A stretch of 64,000 bases of DNA from CAWGET01 sp963821715. Lineage in GTDB: Bacteria > Bacteroidota > Ignavibacteria > Ignavibacteriales > Melioribacteraceae. Below, piece after piece: positions 46,207 through 56,441 of the stretch. The notes beneath the pieces were generated by a model. That model was not told where the DNA came from. It was given only the letters and a program-made list of their open reading frames with translations, and ran no database searches. Position 1 is the stretch's first letter; each line of letters opens with the position of its first letter. The stretch is from positions 248,001-312,000 of the forward strand of contig CAWGET010000004.1 of assembly GCA_963821715.1 (NCBI GenBank). Reading direction: 5' to 3'. Position numbers and translations under genes: made by a program.

Positions 46207-46357
46207 TTTATTAATATAATTCCAGCCCGCGATTTAGTTAATGGAGATTCCTATACAAATAACAGTCCTATGAAACGATCTTTTCTGCTCCTCTTCTCTG
46301 TTAAATAACGCTTCCATCCTGGCGCGGCATTAATCAATTTAAATTAGGATGTGCATT

Positions 46358-47596
46358 CTACATCCCGTAATGAGGTGCACCTTGTTTCATCAAATTTACT
46401 TTTACAACAGTTTGAGGAACTGAAACTGCACCGGAGGCGTCAGAAATTTTTTCTCTAACATAATACAAATATTCGCCTGTCCCCCAAGCCAAAGACAGTG
46501 CAGGAGATTCAAGTAAAATATGCGGGTACAAAACTCCTGTTGATTTATCTTTACCTACATAAACTATCGGATCAGCCATATTAGTTGCTAAATACATTTC
46601 GCCGTCGGCGGCAAATTCAATATCGTTAACTGAATATTCGGCGCCGTATTCCGCTGAAAAATCGAAATAGTTTTCTTCTGCACCAAGATCTCCGTCTTCG
46701 CTAATAGGCAATCGTTTTATGGTAATCGCATCATTCTCCCCGGCCGCTACATATAGATATGGTGTGCCGTTATCGACAAAAATTCTCATAGCTGTAACTA
46801 CATAACTAAAAGGGAAGGCTGCGTGACTTTCGTCTGAATTTATTCTGTAAAGTGAATCATTAGCTCCGCCAGCCCATAGATTACCCATTGGATCAAATTC
46901 CAATTTGGAAATTTTTGTATCCCTTGAAGGTAATAAATAGTAAGGCGAATTTTTGACTCCGCCTCCGGGTGGTATGGCAAAAACCGCGTATAAACCTCTA
47001 GCCCCATATAAAGTTCCATCGGATCCAAATCTTATACTTGTAAAATAAGTTTCGCCGGCTCTTGGTGAATAAAGTTCCGAAGAACTATCCTGCATTATCT
47101 TAACAACACCTAATCCGGAATTAGAGGAAAAAACATTTTCATTGTTATCTACAGTGATCGTAACCGGCACATTATCTTCGTCTCCCGGCAATGGATAGAA
47201 ATCTATTGTAGCCGGTTCCAAATAATAATCGTAAGAATTGCTGAACTGCACTGCTTGATTTGTGCTGATCCTTATTTCCAAAGGTCCTTTCAGATTTGGA
47301 GAAATAACGGATAGCTGAGTTGGAGTAACCGATAAAATTTCCCCATACTGAGCACCGAAGTAGACTTTTACCGCCGAGGAATCCGACATAAAGTTTTCAC
47401 CGGTAATTGTTATGGGAGTAACAGCGGCAATGGCTCTGCTTTCGGGCTCAACCGAATTTATTTTCGGTGTAGGTCCCTCCGAATCATTGGAATCATAAAA
47501 ACTCGGAGTTAGTTCATTATCACATCCGGCAAAATAAATTAAGCCAAATGAGAGAAACAACAGGAGCAGTGATGATCTAAAAAATTTTATGTTCAT
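46358..47596 (-). CDS. Lipoprotein with IPT/TIG domain and propeller-like repeats
   Basis: 412 residues. The lipoprotein signal ends LIYFAGC. A TIG domain (PKINSVEPESRAIAAVTPIT to about residue 120) is followed by NHL/propeller-like blades (IRFGSDGTLYGARG, LEFDPMGNLWAGG, IEFAADGEMYLATN). It matches the SusE/F-like or SusD-replacing lipoproteins that accompany TonB receptors. GGAG precedes the ATG. It ends the PorV-TonB-secreted protein run. Confidence 0.85.
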   Translation of the reverse strand: MNIKFFRSSLLLLFLSFGLIYFAGCDNELTPSFYDSNDSEGPTPKINSVEPESRAIAAVTPITITGENFMSDSSAVKVYFGAQYGEILSVTPTQLSVISPNLKGPLEIRISTNQAVQFSNSYDYYLEPATIDFYPLPGDEDNVPVTITVDNNENVFSSNSGLGVVKIMQDSSSELYSPRAGETYFTSIRFGSDGTLYGARGLYAVFAIPPGGGVKNSPYYLLPSRDTKISKLEFDPMGNLWAGGANDSLYRINSDESHAAFPFSYVVTAMRIFVDNGTPYLYVAAGENDAITIKRLPISEDGDLGAEENYFDFSAEYGAEYSVNDIEFAADGEMYLATNMADPIVYVGKDKSTGVLYPHILLESPALSLAWGTGEYLYYVREKISDASGAVSVPQTVVKVNLMKQGAPHYGM

Positions 47597-47702
47597 TTTT
47601 TCTCCAAATTTAGACTGTACTCAGTAATGCATCAGCAGCAACTTTAATAATCTTTTTTGATGATAAAATTTCCATCCTTGAAAAATTTTCCCAGTAAATT
47701 CA

Positions 47703-49859
47703 TCATCTAATAATAATACATTTTTGAACTGCTGTATCTCCTTTGCGATATTTCAATTCGCCTGTTTCCGGGTCCGTAAAATCTTCAGTAATTGTAAAAT
47801 GTACAACATATACACCACTAACAACAACCTGTCCCGAAGAAGTATTGGAGTTCCAGCGTTCGTCGCCGCTTCCATCTTCGTGCTCTATAGTTTTTATAAG
47901 ATTTCCGTTGTCGGTATATATGCGTATGGTACAATGACCCGGAATATTAAGGAACATTATTTTGTCAGGTTCGCCGGGATATTGCATCTGAGCGGCTTTA
48001 ATGTTGTATGGATTCGGCACAATTCTAATATCCGAAAGACTTTTACCGGCTTGTCTTCTCAAATAAGCGGCAATATTAGTTTTTGTATAAAACCTGCTGC
48101 TTAATAATTCACCCGAAGGATTTGCAACTCCGGAAGAATTAGCGCTTCCATCTGAAAAAGCCGAAATATAATAATAATACGAAAATCCTCTTTTAGCTGT
48201 TACATCGTCAAATGAGCCCGTTCCGGGAGGAAGTGTAGCTATTTCATCGAATAAAGTATCCGGTGTTCCTTCTGCTCTGAATATTTTGTATCCGCCGAAA
48301 CCGGATTGAGATTCCGAAGGACTGAGATCCCAGGCAAGAACTATTCTGTCGCCGCCCGATCTAACATCGAAGATCGGAGGAGGCTGAGGAGGTTCCGGAA
48401 TCTGATAGTCGGCTTCATAGTTTCTAACCGCACGGCTGAATGTCTTCATTATGGAATCTTTCCCTGTAAAAACCCAATTGTTTTTATAGATATTTTCATC
48501 GGTAGTCGTGGATCCGTCCGGCAATGTAAACGGACCGTTATCGCTTGCATTTTTATGAGCCTGCATCCATCTTTTCCCAATATCCCAGCACTGCTGCCTG
48601 TCTAAGCCTGCAACTCCGACTGCTAAAATAACTTTCACACTGTCGCCCGGATTTATATCCCAAGGACCGTATGCGCTCCACAAACCTGTTCCGCCGCCGT
48701 CGCCATGAACTTTCCATGGATCGGAACGTTGATCCATATAAACTTCATCCATACGTTCACTCGGATGTCCCATATCTTTATAAGGAATCCCGCTCAATAA
48801 ATTGTACATATCAGCTTGCTGCGGAGCTGTGGTGGGAGACATATCACCCAAACCTGGGTAAGTATCACCCGCATGCCATCCTAAAACCGCGGGCTGATTA
48901 ATATCATCGGACTTGTCCGAAGACGATTTATCGACGTGTAGTGTTACAATACCGGCAAACTGAGGTGAAGCAAGTCTTCCGGTCTCCGTAATTACATCCG
49001 GCGATCCTATGTTGTCATAAGAGTTTACATCATTTTGTCCTGTATATTCGAAACCTGCGCGAAGCCAATGAGGTATTGGGCTGGCTTCGGTAAGATTCGC
49101 AACTTCGCCCGCTCTTTCGGCATAATTTTCTCCGCGTCGGGAAACCCAGCTATGTTTACCGTATTCCTGGTCAAATCCCATTTTATCGGCTCCTTCGCGG
49201 CAAACGCTGTAACGATTCATAAATCCGAAACGAAAACCTTTTACCGGAGCATCTAACACTTTTACATTTTCTTCATTTACGAAACCGGTATTTTTAAATG
49301 TATATTCGATGATAAAATAATCATCGTGATATTGCTGACTGAATCCGTGAACCTTCCTTGTCATTGTGATTCCCATTGCCGTATTAACAATGTTCGTTAC
49401 CACTCTATCGGCAATTTGGCTTTCATTCACGCTATCAACGTCGCCCATATAAGGCATACTAACATTTACCCCGTCAACATAAACCACTGGGTTCGGGAAT
49501 TTAGCTGTTTCTTTAAGAACCATTGGGAAAAGTACTTCCCCGGCATAAGCTGTTGAAATATTATGATTGTAAAAATCCCACTGCAGTCCGTCGGCATCCG
49601 TAAAATCCTTGCAGCCTATAAAAGTCCGCTCAATTACGGCATTATCCTGATAAAGATAATCGGATGGCCAGGTAAGCCCTTCATAATAGACATTATTCCA
49701 GGCGCGTTCGGAGCCGATTGCCGTAAATTTACTCTGGAGCGTTCCCACTCTAATGTAGCGCGTTTGGGTTTCGGAAACCTGCGCAGACAAGGGAGTAATG
49801 ATCATCAGTGAAATAACGACTGCTAATAAAACTGTAAAAAGTTTGTATGTGCGAAACAT
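47703..49859 (-). CDS. Large secreted protein with FN3 domain and T9SS-like C-terminus
   Basis: About 718 residues. A signal peptide (MFRTYKLFTVLLAVVISL then MIITPLSAQ) leads a long N-terminal region without a known domain, a fibronectin-III-like domain near 530-620 (RIVLAWDLSPSES, GFSYYYYISAFSDG), and a C-terminal FlgD/T9SS type-A-like domain (IRIVPNPYNI, TIRIYTDNGNLIKTI, GVYVVHF). It is probably exported or surface-attached. Longer starts at 49865 and 49898 exist; 49859 gives a clean signal peptide with AAGG upstream. Confidence 0.87.
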   Translation of the reverse strand: MFRTYKLFTVLLAVVISLMIITPLSAQVSETQTRYIRVGTLQSKFTAIGSERAWNNVYYEGLTWPSDYLYQDNAVIERTFIGCKDFTDADGLQWDFYNHNISTAYAGEVLFPMVLKETAKFPNPVVYVDGVNVSMPYMGDVDSVNESQIADRVVTNIVNTAMGITMTRKVHGFSQQYHDDYFIIEYTFKNTGFVNEENVKVLDAPVKGFRFGFMNRYSVCREGADKMGFDQEYGKHSWVSRRGENYAERAGEVANLTEASPIPHWLRAGFEYTGQNDVNSYDNIGSPDVITETGRLASPQFAGIVTLHVDKSSSDKSDDINQPAVLGWHAGDTYPGLGDMSPTTAPQQADMYNLLSGIPYKDMGHPSERMDEVYMDQRSDPWKVHGDGGGTGLWSAYGPWDINPGDSVKVILAVGVAGLDRQQCWDIGKRWMQAHKNASDNGPFTLPDGSTTTDENIYKNNWVFTGKDSIMKTFSRAVRNYEADYQIPEPPQPPPIFDVRSGGDRIVLAWDLSPSESQSGFGGYKIFRAEGTPDTLFDEIATLPPGTGSFDDVTAKRGFSYYYYISAFSDGSANSSGVANPSGELLSSRFYTKTNIAAYLRRQAGKSLSDIRIVPNPYNIKAAQMQYPGEPDKIMFLNIPGHCTIRIYTDNGNLIKTIEHEDGSGDERWNSNTSSGQVVVSGVYVVHFTITEDFTDPETGELKYRKGDTAVQKCIIIR

Positions 49860-49894
49860 TATCATATTCCTTTTAATTAGATCAAGAAATAACA

Positions 49895-52800
49895 TCATAA
49901 ATTTATCCTTATTCCGAATCTGTAATAACGTGGATTTAAGAAGGCCATAGATTCGTTATTCGGCATATTTATATAGGATTTAGATTCTTTTCTTCTGTTA
50001 TTAGCTTCGGTAATTGCCGGATTGTTTTCCGGATTCGGCTCCAGCGGGTCGTAAGCTACTCCGGCAGGACGATAATCTCCGATTCTGTCGTTCCCCTTTT
50101 GATCGCCGGTTTCCCAATCAAAATTAAGAGACGCGAGATAATCCTGATAATCATAATTGTTTACAAAACCGGCACTGCTAAGATATTTATTATTGAATAC
50201 GTTAGATATATCGAGATATACCTGGAAGTTTAATCCGAGACTTGCAATCTCCTCAAAGTTTTTTGAAATTCTCATATCCAATCCGTAATAATCGACCCAT
50301 TGAACATTGTTGGAAACACCGGGAATATTATTTGGATTATAAGTTGCGTGAGCACCTGAGCGCCAGTTGGCAATGAGACTCAAACTCCAGCCGCCTAGAG
50401 GATGCATCCCCATAAAGTCGGAACCGAAATCATCCGGGGTAATAATTTCCACATTTGCTCTAGCATACGGCTGCGGTACAGGCTTAAACTGCTGCGAATT
50501 TCTCATGAGATACGCGCGCTGTTTATTTATATCCTGATAATATTGGGTAACATCAAAATAACCGGAAGTAACAACATCATAAGTGTAATTCAAAAATCCG
50601 CGTATCCATCCGCCGGCTACTTTGGATAAAGTTACTTCGAAGCCGCGTATATCCGCATAGTTATTGCTCGCCGCTTGATAATAATTTACCGAAGTGTTAA
50701 TTCCCTGATATAAAACCCAACCGGGTTGGTTTGTAACATCTTTATAGTAAGCGGCAAGATGCAGAAGAACCGTATTGAAAACATTCTGCTCGTAACCTAA
50801 TTCGTAAGCAATTGTCTTTTCGAAATTCATATTCGGATTTCCGAGATAATCCACCTGACCATTAGATTCCCGCTGAAGTAGAAATCGGTAAGAAGAGGAC
50901 GGTTCCGAAACAAAGTGTCCGTAGTTAAAATATAATTTAGAGTTTTCCGTGATCGGATGCGAAATTCCAAGCCGCGGACTTATATACATCTCCGATTCAG
51001 CTTGTTGTTTCGTTGCACTTTCACCGATTGTATTTCCCGCTCCCGCACTAAATAATTCGCTGTATGGATCGATGTCGAGACGATCGGTATTTGGATTTGA
51101 GTAATCGAGGCGGATTCCGAGATTTGCGATAAATCCCTGGAATTCCAGTTTATCCTGAGCGTACACTCCCAATCTATAGGGGAAAATATGATATTGAAGG
51201 TTTCTCGTCCAGGTTGACATAGACGGGCTGAAGGTTCCTGAATTGATATTCAAATCGTTGTAGTAGAATTGCAACCCGGCTTTAAGCTGATTATAATCAT
51301 CGATCTGACTTGTAATGCTAAAGGCAGCAGAAGTAGTTGTGTTTACACTTTCATCTCTTCCTAAATTCATCCATCCTCCGGTGCTCATAGCTCCGTCGAT
51401 CGATCCGGAACTGTAACCCCAATAACCGTAGGGAGCCTCGTCCACAAAGTAACCTGAAACCGGTTCAAAGATTTTGGATGTATCACGGGTTCTTGTCTGA
51501 AATGTATTGTAAATATTTTCTGTCCGTTGAAGTTTGAAATCGTAAAAAGTTGTCGAACTTAAAACGTGAGTCATTGAAAGTCCAAAAACATTTCGGTAAA
51601 TAGAACTCGGACTGTATCGGTCAGGCATATACAAGACGTTCCATCCATCGGTTGCACTTAAAAGTCCAGCTACTTCAGACTGACTTCTCATCATGTATCC
51701 GGTTGGAGCCGTTGTCCATTCGTAAGGAGAAACGGAATGATCTTCTCCGTAGATACCCATTAAAGTAATTTTTATATCTTTTGTAATGTTCGCGTTGAGT
51801 TTTAATTTTACGTGGCTGTCGGTATAAGAATCGCGGGAAAGCGGAATAACGAACATTTCCCGTTCTTCAAAATAAGAAAGATAAAAGCGCAAATCGCCGA
51901 GCATATTGCCGACTAAAGGAACGGGACCGCCAAAACCGGCGTCGATTGTGTAATCGGGTTTTTCAATATCGCCTGATCTTCTTCGTTCCCACTCCCACAA
52001 TCTTTTAGCACCCAAAGGTGTAAGATCATTTGAAGGATCTTTATCCTGGAGAGTCTTCAGTGAAATAGCGTTCCATCCCTGGAAAGCCGGATAACTCTGC
52101 TGAGTATATTCATCCCAGGCGCCATTGGTTGTTCCTGTCCAACTGACTGCCGGATCTGTAAACGGACGATTAAAATATGAATTCGGATCGTAAGGGGATA
52201 TCCCAAAATGTTTCTGCTGCGGAGGACCATAGCTCACGTTTACCATCGCCGAATATCTATCTCGGCCGCCGTCTTTTGTAACAACGTTTATTATCCCCGA
52301 TCTTGCATTTCCGTATTCAGCGTTAAAGCCCCCCTTCTGTACCTGAATATCTTTAGCAGTTGCAAGACTAACTGCGCTGTAAGGAATATTTGAGCGCTCA
52401 TCGTTAAGATTAAATCCATCGACAACATAAGTAGTTTGGTTAGCGCTTCCACCGCGTATCAAAATGCCGCTGCTCCCCTTTTCAATTCCTGCCTGCAAGT
52501 TTAAAACTTCGGCGACGGTCGTAACCGGAAGGGTTTCTACGTTTTTAGTCTGAATATTTAATACACTGTTAGATATATCTTTAACAACTATAGGCTTTTG
52601 GGCGGCGACAATTACTTCTCCAAGTTCAATATCCGTTGCCCGGAGCTGAGCGTTGACTTCGGTTGTAAGGTCTATATCCACTCGAACCCCTTCTACGATA
52701 ACCTTTTCATAGCTGATAGAACTGAAGGTAACATCGTAACTTCCTGGTGGAATATTCAGGATTGTATAATTTCCTTTGGCATCCGTTGCAGCGCCCGTTT

Positions 52801-52945
52801 GCAGCTCTTCGATATAAATGTTTGCTCCAATCACAGGCTCACCGGTTGCGGCTTCTGTTACTGTGCCTGAAATTTTACCGGTGGTACCGGCAAAAATGGA
52901 AGTGGTTAAGAGCAAAATAAAAAAGTAAATATGTTTGAATTTCAT
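49895..52945 (-). CDS. TonB-dependent receptor with carboxypeptidase-regulatory-like domain
   Basis: 1016 residues. A signal peptide and a CarboxypepD_reg-like domain (~22-105, GKISGTVTEAATGEPVIGAN) precede a plug (~115-230, NVETLPVTTVAEVLNLQAGI and GFNAEYGNARSGIINVVTK) and a C-terminal 22-strand-type barrel ending in the aromatic-rich YYRFGIRINL. It imports a substrate through the outer membrane using TonB; the substrate is unknown. GAGAGG precedes the ATG. It follows the PorV-like gene by 54 nt. Confidence 0.95.
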   Translation of the reverse strand: MKFKHIYFFILLLTTSIFAGTTGKISGTVTEAATGEPVIGANIYIEELQTGAATDAKGNYTILNIPPGSYDVTFSSISYEKVIVEGVRVDIDLTTEVNAQLRATDIELGEVIVAAQKPIVVKDISNSVLNIQTKNVETLPVTTVAEVLNLQAGIEKGSSGILIRGGSANQTTYVVDGFNLNDERSNIPYSAVSLATAKDIQVQKGGFNAEYGNARSGIINVVTKDGGRDRYSAMVNVSYGPPQQKHFGISPYDPNSYFNRPFTDPAVSWTGTTNGAWDEYTQQSYPAFQGWNAISLKTLQDKDPSNDLTPLGAKRLWEWERRRSGDIEKPDYTIDAGFGGPVPLVGNMLGDLRFYLSYFEEREMFVIPLSRDSYTDSHVKLKLNANITKDIKITLMGIYGEDHSVSPYEWTTAPTGYMMRSQSEVAGLLSATDGWNVLYMPDRYSPSSIYRNVFGLSMTHVLSSTTFYDFKLQRTENIYNTFQTRTRDTSKIFEPVSGYFVDEAPYGYWGYSSGSIDGAMSTGGWMNLGRDESVNTTTSAAFSITSQIDDYNQLKAGLQFYYNDLNINSGTFSPSMSTWTRNLQYHIFPYRLGVYAQDKLEFQGFIANLGIRLDYSNPNTDRLDIDPYSELFSAGAGNTIGESATKQQAESEMYISPRLGISHPITENSKLYFNYGHFVSEPSSSYRFLLQRESNGQVDYLGNPNMNFEKTIAYELGYEQNVFNTVLLHLAAYYKDVTNQPGWVLYQGINTSVNYYQAASNNYADIRGFEVTLSKVAGGWIRGFLNYTYDVVTSGYFDVTQYYQDINKQRAYLMRNSQQFKPVPQPYARANVEIITPDDFGSDFMGMHPLGGWSLSLIANWRSGAHATYNPNNIPGVSNNVQWVDYYGLDMRISKNFEEIASLGLNFQVYLDISNVFNNKYLSSAGFVNNYDYQDYLASLNFDWETGDQKGNDRIGDYRPAGVAYDPLEPNPENNPAITEANNRRKESKSYINMPNNESMAFLNPRYYRFGIRINL

Positions 52946-52999
52946 TATATCCTCTCTAATAAATTTAGAGTTAAATTTTTCTATTCATTGTTCCATGCA

Positions 53000-54061
53000 T
53001 CAAAGCGCAAAGCTGAAAGAAAATCTTTGAATGTTGTTCAGCACTTCGTGAGATGTATAAGAATAATCAAAAGCGAAACCAAATTTATAAACTCCCAGAC
53101 CGAGCGTCAGGCCGTAATCGTCCTGTTTTGTTACATATCCTGCTCTCAGGGCAAAAGTATTCATAAAAATGTACTCTCCGCCAATATTCAAGTATTCGGC
53201 AAAAGAGCGTGGATGAACGGCATCCACCGAAAAAATGAAAGAATTATCCTTCGCCATACTCGGCATTAAATCAAATAAATCCATCGATATACCAAACCGG
53301 AATGTTAAAGGAAGCTGAAAATTTTCTCGTTCGAAAGCTATTTCTTTGGAAAAATTACTGATGGACATTCCGAAGGTTAGACTTTTATATCCTGTTTTAT
53401 AAATGGTGCCGAAATCGAACGCCAAAACTCCGATTGAATAATCCTTCGTAACGAAAGCCGTATCAGTTGTTAAAACGGAATCCACAATTACCTGAGTATA
53501 TTCCGGTACCTGGCTTGTTCCTAAATTTTGATTTGCGTATTTAACTCTTCCTCCAACCGCAAACTGCTCCGATAATTCTTTACCATATACAAGTTGTGCG
53601 GAATATGCATAAGGTTCGGGATAACCTTCCAAATCCACAAATCCTTGCTCGTTCCCGGCTACACTCGTAAAATTAAATTCACCATAATTTACGCGTAAAA
53701 ACTCCACTCCGATAACTCCATATCTGCCATCCATAGGAGAATAAGCGAGTGATCCGGAAAAATATTTAATATCGGCTATCCACTCCATCTGACTGAATCC
53801 GGCTTCGACCATAGAACCCATTCTGGCAATCCCCGCGGGATTATAAAACATAGAAGTGGCTGTTCCGCCGATAGTTGTAACGGCTTCCCCCATTCCCGTA
53901 GCCCTGGCGTCTGTGCTCACATCCAGAAAGCCGAAACCTGTTTGCGCAAGTTTAACCTGTGAATGCGCCGGAGAAGCGGCGGCAATTATTAATATTATTA
54001 TCAGATAAAGCAAAGAATGAAGCCGCTTAGAAAAGGATATTGCAGTATTATATTTCGTCAT
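53000..54061 (-). CDS. PorV/PorQ-type outer-membrane protein
   Basis: 353 residues. The signal peptide is followed by FLDVSTDARATGMGEAVTT and SMFYNPAGIARM, the hallmark of the PorV/PorQ (UPF0164-like) family, and then alternating strands of an outer-membrane barrel ending RFSFSFAL. PorV escorts T9SS substrates in Bacteroidota, and Ignavibacteria carry many copies beside TonB receptors. AAGGAG precedes the ATG. It heads the four-gene envelope operon. Confidence 0.9.
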   Translation of the reverse strand: MTKYNTAISFSKRLHSLLYLIIILIIAAASPAHSQVKLAQTGFGFLDVSTDARATGMGEAVTTIGGTATSMFYNPAGIARMGSMVEAGFSQMEWIADIKYFSGSLAYSPMDGRYGVIGVEFLRVNYGEFNFTSVAGNEQGFVDLEGYPEPYAYSAQLVYGKELSEQFAVGGRVKYANQNLGTSQVPEYTQVIVDSVLTTDTAFVTKDYSIGVLAFDFGTIYKTGYKSLTFGMSISNFSKEIAFERENFQLPLTFRFGISMDLFDLMPSMAKDNSFIFSVDAVHPRSFAEYLNIGGEYIFMNTFALRAGYVTKQDDYGLTLGLGVYKFGFAFDYSYTSHEVLNNIQRFSFSFAL

Positions 54062-54538
54062 AGCGACGCTCCTTTATGAAGATGCAAAACTTTGATATAT
54101 ATTTTTTTTAGGATTCATTTGTTAGATGAATTTAATTAGAAAAACTCTTTGATAAAGAGATTTAATTATGCTGTGAGAGAAATAACTATAAGCACGGTTT
54201 TTCCGCTGCTATTATTGCCGGAATTATAACAACAAATAAATTAAATTCAAATAAAAAAATTGAGCTGAAAATAATTGATGCGAAAACAGGCTGTTATAGT
54301 AAAAAAGCCTGTTAAAAACAGGCTTAAAAAATTAAATTCCGGGAAACGGGAACTTTAAGTTAAAACTAATTGCAAATAAAAACGCGTATCCGATTGAAAC
54401 GCGCCTTAAACTAATCATTTCTCCGGTCAATTTGAATTATGGTAGCTCGGAGCATTTATGAGATATAGAATTTATTCCGAAGCAGGCACTATAAGCTTTT
54501 TAATATTCAGCGAAAGGTCATATGTGCTTTCAATTCCC
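54062..54538. other. Intergenic stretch with cupin terminator and envelope-operon promoter region
   Basis: 477 nt. The only clear structure is the hairpin at 54305-54325. The part next to 54061 must carry the promoter of the PorV-TonB operon; I see no confident -35/-10 pair. No ORF in it looks real. Confidence 0.5.
54305..54325 (-). terminator. Terminator hairpin downstream of the cupin gene
   Basis: AAGCCTGTT and AACAGGCTT pair over 9 bp with a 3-nt loop, and the - strand continues with TTTTTT. Its distance of ~215 nt from the cupin stop leaves room for an unannotated short transcript. Confidence 0.65.
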
Positions 54539-54904
54539 TTAAAGCCAAACATCATTCTTAGAAGTAAATTTTCCGCCGGTTTCGCCGGTATTAACAACCC
54601 CTCGTGGTTCAATTATCAATATTCTGCATTCATCTTTTGCGGAAGGCTTATGCTCAACTCCTTTCGGTACTACGAACATTTCACTTTCCGACAGATAGAC
54701 TGAACCGTCTTTAAAGTCAATTTTCATTTCGCCTTCTAAAACGATAAAAACTTCGTCCGTCTCTTGATGATTATGCCAAACAAATTCCCCTTGAATCTTT
54801 ACGAGTTTAAATTGATAATCATTCATCTCGGCAATCACGCGCGGCGACCAATGATCCGTGAATTTTTTGAATTTCTCTTTGAAGATAATCGGATGGTATT
54901 TCAT
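54539..54904 (-). CDS. Single-domain cupin protein
   Basis: 121 residues with both cupin motifs: WHNHQETDEVFIVLEGEMKI and VVPKGVEHKP, giving a metal site of His, His, Glu, His. Function cannot be inferred beyond the fold; such proteins include isomerases, dioxygenases and regulators. It stands alone. Confidence 0.88.
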   Translation of the reverse strand: MKYHPIIFKEKFKKFTDHWSPRVIAEMNDYQFKLVKIQGEFVWHNHQETDEVFIVLEGEMKIDFKDGSVYLSESEMFVVPKGVEHKPSAKDECRILIIEPRGVVNTGETGGKFTSKNDVWL

Positions 54905-54976
54905 CTTAAATCCAAATTTGTTTCACTCTCAAAAAAAACCTAATTAGAACTTAATCACTCCCGGGGTTATATGATA

Positions 54977-55057
54977 CTATTTCATCAATATCATTTTTTT
55001 AACGCTAAAGAAATTTCCAGCTTCGATAGAATAAAAGTAAACTCCCGAAGAGTTAAA
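54977..55057 (-). pseudogene. Orphan T9SS type-A sorting-tail remnant
   Basis: The - strand reads F-NSSGVYFYSIEAGNFFSVKK and then MILMK and stop, bounded upstream by an in-frame TAA. This is the canonical last ~25 residues of a T9SS C-terminal domain (GVYFY..EAG.F....KM.L.K). It has no start, no ribosome binding site and no preceding secreted protein in frame. It looks like the end of a deleted T9SS cargo gene or a recombination scar. Confidence 0.75.
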
Positions 55058-55070
55058 TTATAAAAAAGGA

Positions 55071-56226
55071 TTACAACCTAAAATTTAATCCCAGCGTAAA
55101 TCCTAAATCATCCGGTAAAAGATCCGAACCAAAATGCCTTATCTGAAAAAGTCCGCCTTCAATAAAAATCTTTTTATTTATCGAAACTCCGATAATCTCC
55201 TCAAATGTCGGTCCGAAAAAATAATTAGTATCTTCTCTGTAGCCATAAGCAATCCTTTCAGAACCGAATGATAATCTGATCGAACCGCCAAAATAAATTC
55301 CCTTTAACGATGGATCAAGAAAATACCTCATCGCGTATCTATAATTAAAGCTGATAAAATTACCTTCAATAAATGCCGGATGATTTGCCACATTGTAAAC
55401 CGTAAATGAGTATCCAAAACCCTTCAGAAAACTTTTGTTTGTGCTCGTCGTATCGAAAGACTGGTACGTTAGCTGGAAACCCATTTGGACTTTATCGCCG
55501 GATACATAGGTAACTCCAACATTCGAGATTGGCTTTTTCTTCGCTTTTATATTCGATTCACTTCCCAACGTATCGCTTTTAATTATTTCATCAATCCGCG
55601 CAGAATCAATTGCCGCTTCTTCCGTCTGATTATTCGCGGCAAAAAAATTGTTTTCATTTTTAGAATTCTGCATCGCAAATTGATTAGCGCAGTCAGCTAT
55701 TCCTTCATACATCAATCTTTCTAAGGAATTAGTTACATCCAATCCACCCGATTCCCGGATGGACTGCAGTTTTTGTTACATTTACGGAATCATCTGAAAA
55801 TGGATATATAAAACGTAAGTTACATTCAAAAAATCCCGCCTCCGAAAAAGGCGTTAAACCTTCATAAACTTTGAATGTATCTATCACAACCGTCACCGGA
55901 ATAAATGCGCTGTCGGCTCCTTCATCCAAAATAATATTATTTAAGGCTTTTTTAACGAAATCGACAACCGGCACATCTAAATTATATGGGACTTTCTTAT
56001 TGAACATTCCAACTTGCGCAATTCCTGCGTTGGTGCCCGTTTCATTTTTTCTATTATCAATTACTTTTGTTACTTTATTTTCCCCTTTTAAGGAATCAAC
56101 TTGAAGAGATGGAGAATTATAATCGGGAGCAATCATTACTTCAGAACCGCCGCATCCCGTCAGTATTCCGAAAACAAACAAAATTGTTATCGAAAAGTTT
56201 ATAATTGATCTAAAAAAATTATTCAT
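55071..56226 (-). pseudogene. Lipoprotein with C-terminal beta-barrel-like domain, one frameshift
   Basis: The first part (56226-55775) has a lipoprotein signal (ILFVFGILTGCGG) and a domain ending IYPFSDDSVNVTK. The next frame continues LQSIRESGGLDVTNSLERLM and then a strand-rich region ending GFTLGLNFRL, like an outer-membrane barrel. The join is the A5 run (+ strand T5 at 55770-55774); removing one A restores a continuous ~384-residue protein. No family is recognised. AGGATAATG precedes the chosen ATG (56226); 56229 is the alternative. Confidence 0.7.
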
Positions 56227-56441
56227 CATTATCCTATTAAGAATTTTTAGTTTTTTACTTTTAAAATTCCGAAATTCCAATTATTTCAAATCCGAATTTC
56301 AATTTTAATCGTTCTCCGCTTCTCCCTTTCATCGCTCATACCAGCCTCACATCCCGCTTATCGCGGCGAAGTCGGAGATGAAGCCGGACGACTCACATTT
56401 GACATTTGACGTTCTACTCTCAATCAAACACCCAAGTCCGC

